A stretch of DNA of 64,000 bases. Origin: Sphingobacteriales bacterium. GTDB lineage: Bacteria; Bacteroidota; Bacteroidia; Chitinophagales; LD1. Both the position numbers and the translations under genes were made by a program. The notes under the pieces were generated by a model that had not been told where the DNA came from, did not search any database, and was given only the letters and a program-made list of their open reading frames with translations. Below, piece by piece: positions 63,101 through 64,000 of this stretch. Each line of letters starts with the position of its first letter. Positions within the stretch are counted from its first letter, which is position 1. Location: NCBI GenBank assembly GCA_018262795.1, contig JADFDM010000012.1:1-64000 (forward strand), written 5' to 3'.

Positions 63101-64000
63101 TTATTCCACAGCGAAAAACTTAAAGGTTCCCGCCAACGGGCCCATCCATTCCACCGCTTGCGCAATAAAGTGCCCGTCATAGTAAGATAGAAAACCTTCC
63201 GTCCGTTCCTGAAGAGAGCCCCCCGGATACAGTGCTTCGCGCACCGCCCAAATTTGATTTACCGCCACTTCCTGATTTCGTTTTTCGGCCTTCAGCATTT
63301 TTGCTTCCAGATTATTTAAACTGTTCATTACTTTTTGTTTTTCTGCTGCAGCACTTTGCATTAATGTCGCATCCACCAATGCTGCTTTCGCAGAGATGTT
63401 GTCAAATAGTTTTTCCACCGTTTGCTTTTCACTTTCGAGCGAAGTATCTGCAGTGGTATGTTCCTTTACATACTCCTTAATCAAAGAATCGGTTTCCTGA
63501 AAGAATGGAGCGCATTTCATCTCTAACTTTTTCAATTTGTTTTGGGTAGATGAAGAGAGAATAGCTCCGGCTCCCCGCATCAGCAACATCGGGTAATTCA
63601 CTTGATAATAATCGAACAGCGGTTTCAATTCCATCCAATAGCTAAGTTCACCGCTCCCACCTATGAAGGCGAGATTGGGCAGCGTGAACTCCTGAAAGAG
63701 CGGGCGAACAATCACGTTTGGGCTAAAACGCTCGGGGTGATTCGCTATTTCTGCTTGCAGCTCATCCGCAGTAAATGACAGTGCTCTGTTATGAATGTCG
63801 AATGTATCAGTGTCGCTGTTATACACAATTCGCTCTCGGTAGTCATCCGCCATGTAGAAATAGTTTATCTCTCTGGGTTGCGCCTGCACCTGATAGCGTT
63901 CCTGAAGAAATTCAAGATTAGCGCGCAATACCTTATCGGCTCGTTGCTGAAAAATTTCATCGCTGATGCACGATGCAAATTTCTGTTTCAGTTTCGCATT
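63101..64000 (-). CDS. bshC: Bacillithiol synthase BshC, C-terminal part (runs off the window)
   Basis: The minus frame is open from its stop at 63101 to the window end, so about 300 of roughly 530 residues are seen and the N-terminus is missing. QAQPREINYFYMADDYRERIV, SPNVIVRPLFQEFTLPNLAFIGGSGELSYWMELKPLF and the long coiled-coil EKQKVMNSLNNLEAKMLKAEKRNQ are BshC blocks. The C-terminus is RTEGFLSYYDGHFIAQAVEWM. BshC adds cysteine to glucosaminyl-malate, the last step of bacillithiol synthesis, the low-molecular thiol of many Bacteroidota and Firmicutes. Confidence 0.92.
   Translation of the reverse strand, partial: NAKLKQKFASCISDEIFQQRADKVLRANLEFLQERYQVQAQPREINYFYMADDYRERIVYNSDTDTFDIHNRALSFTADELQAEIANHPERFSPNVIVRPLFQEFTLPNLAFIGGSGELSYWMELKPLFDYYQVNYPMLLMRGAGAILSSSTQNKLKKLEMKCAPFFQETDSLIKEYVKEHTTADTSLESEKQTVEKLFDNISAKAALVDATLMQSAAAEKQKVMNSLNNLEAKMLKAEKRNQEVAVNQIWAVREALYPGGSLQERTEGFLSYYDGHFIAQAVEWMGPLAGTFKFFAVE

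Overview
The window looks like chromosomal DNA of a Bacteroidota bacterium. The evidence is two proteins with a type IX secretion C-terminal sorting domain, an SprB-repeat surface protein, a subtype-iii type VI secretion system (T6SS, the Bacteroidota-specific kind), a bacillithiol enzyme (BshC), promoters of the TTG-N19-TAnnTTTG kind, and near absence of strong Shine-Dalgarno sequences. Genus cannot be read from the sequence. No insertion sequence, integrase, rRNA or CRISPR array was seen.

Left part (1-21.9 kb). A secreted beta-helix-like protein runs off the left edge, followed by Maf. Two adjacent minus-strand envelope export operons come next, each led by a TetR regulator with a clear palindrome upstream. 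Operon A (about 6.9 to 1.2 kb) encodes TetR, a LolA-like periplasmic protein, two FtsX-type permeases, a LolD-type ATPase and an outer-membrane barrel, and looks like a lipid or lipoprotein route across the envelope. Operon B (13.7 to 6.9 kb) encodes TetR, TolC, a membrane-fusion lipoprotein, two ATPases and two ABC-2 permeases, a YbhGFSR-like exporter. Then follow an SprB-repeat protein, a small HTH regulator, release factor 3, two secreted proteins, CrcB and a GNAT-like protein of unknown role.

Centre (22.0-38.5 kb). This is an A+T-rich T6SS-iii locus in two divergent units from a shared 289-bp region. The minus unit encodes TssN, TssK, TssO, a membrane-anchored PKD protein (candidate TssP), a 72-aa unknown and PAAR. 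The plus unit encodes TssH/ClpV, two tandem paralogous HExxH proteins, TssB, TssC, Hcp, VgrG, TssE, TssF and TssG. A convergent gene at the right end encodes a DUF4347-like His/Cys protein. Sheath, tube, spike, baseplate and recycling ATPase are all present, and TssJ, TssL and TssM are absent as expected for this subtype. I could not recognise TssQ or TssR. The HExxH pair and the DUF4347-like protein are the best effector candidates. The locus ends next to the 3' end of a tRNA-Cys gene.

Right part (38.8-64 kb). Mostly core genes: folB, glutaryl-CoA dehydrogenase-like, a FGGY kinase, a sphingosine-1-phosphate-lyase-like enzyme, dihydroorotase overlapping a DUF3524 (queuosine-mannosyltransferase-like) gene, a cytochrome c/FTR1 iron permease, leuS, an S41 protease, flavodoxin, a VOC protein, an M42 peptidase, a phosphodiesterase-like phosphatase, nnr and a partial bshC. 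Less ordinary genes here are a PHM-type copper monooxygenase with a haem-like CX4CH motif and a T9SS tail, and a secreted caspase-TPR protein.
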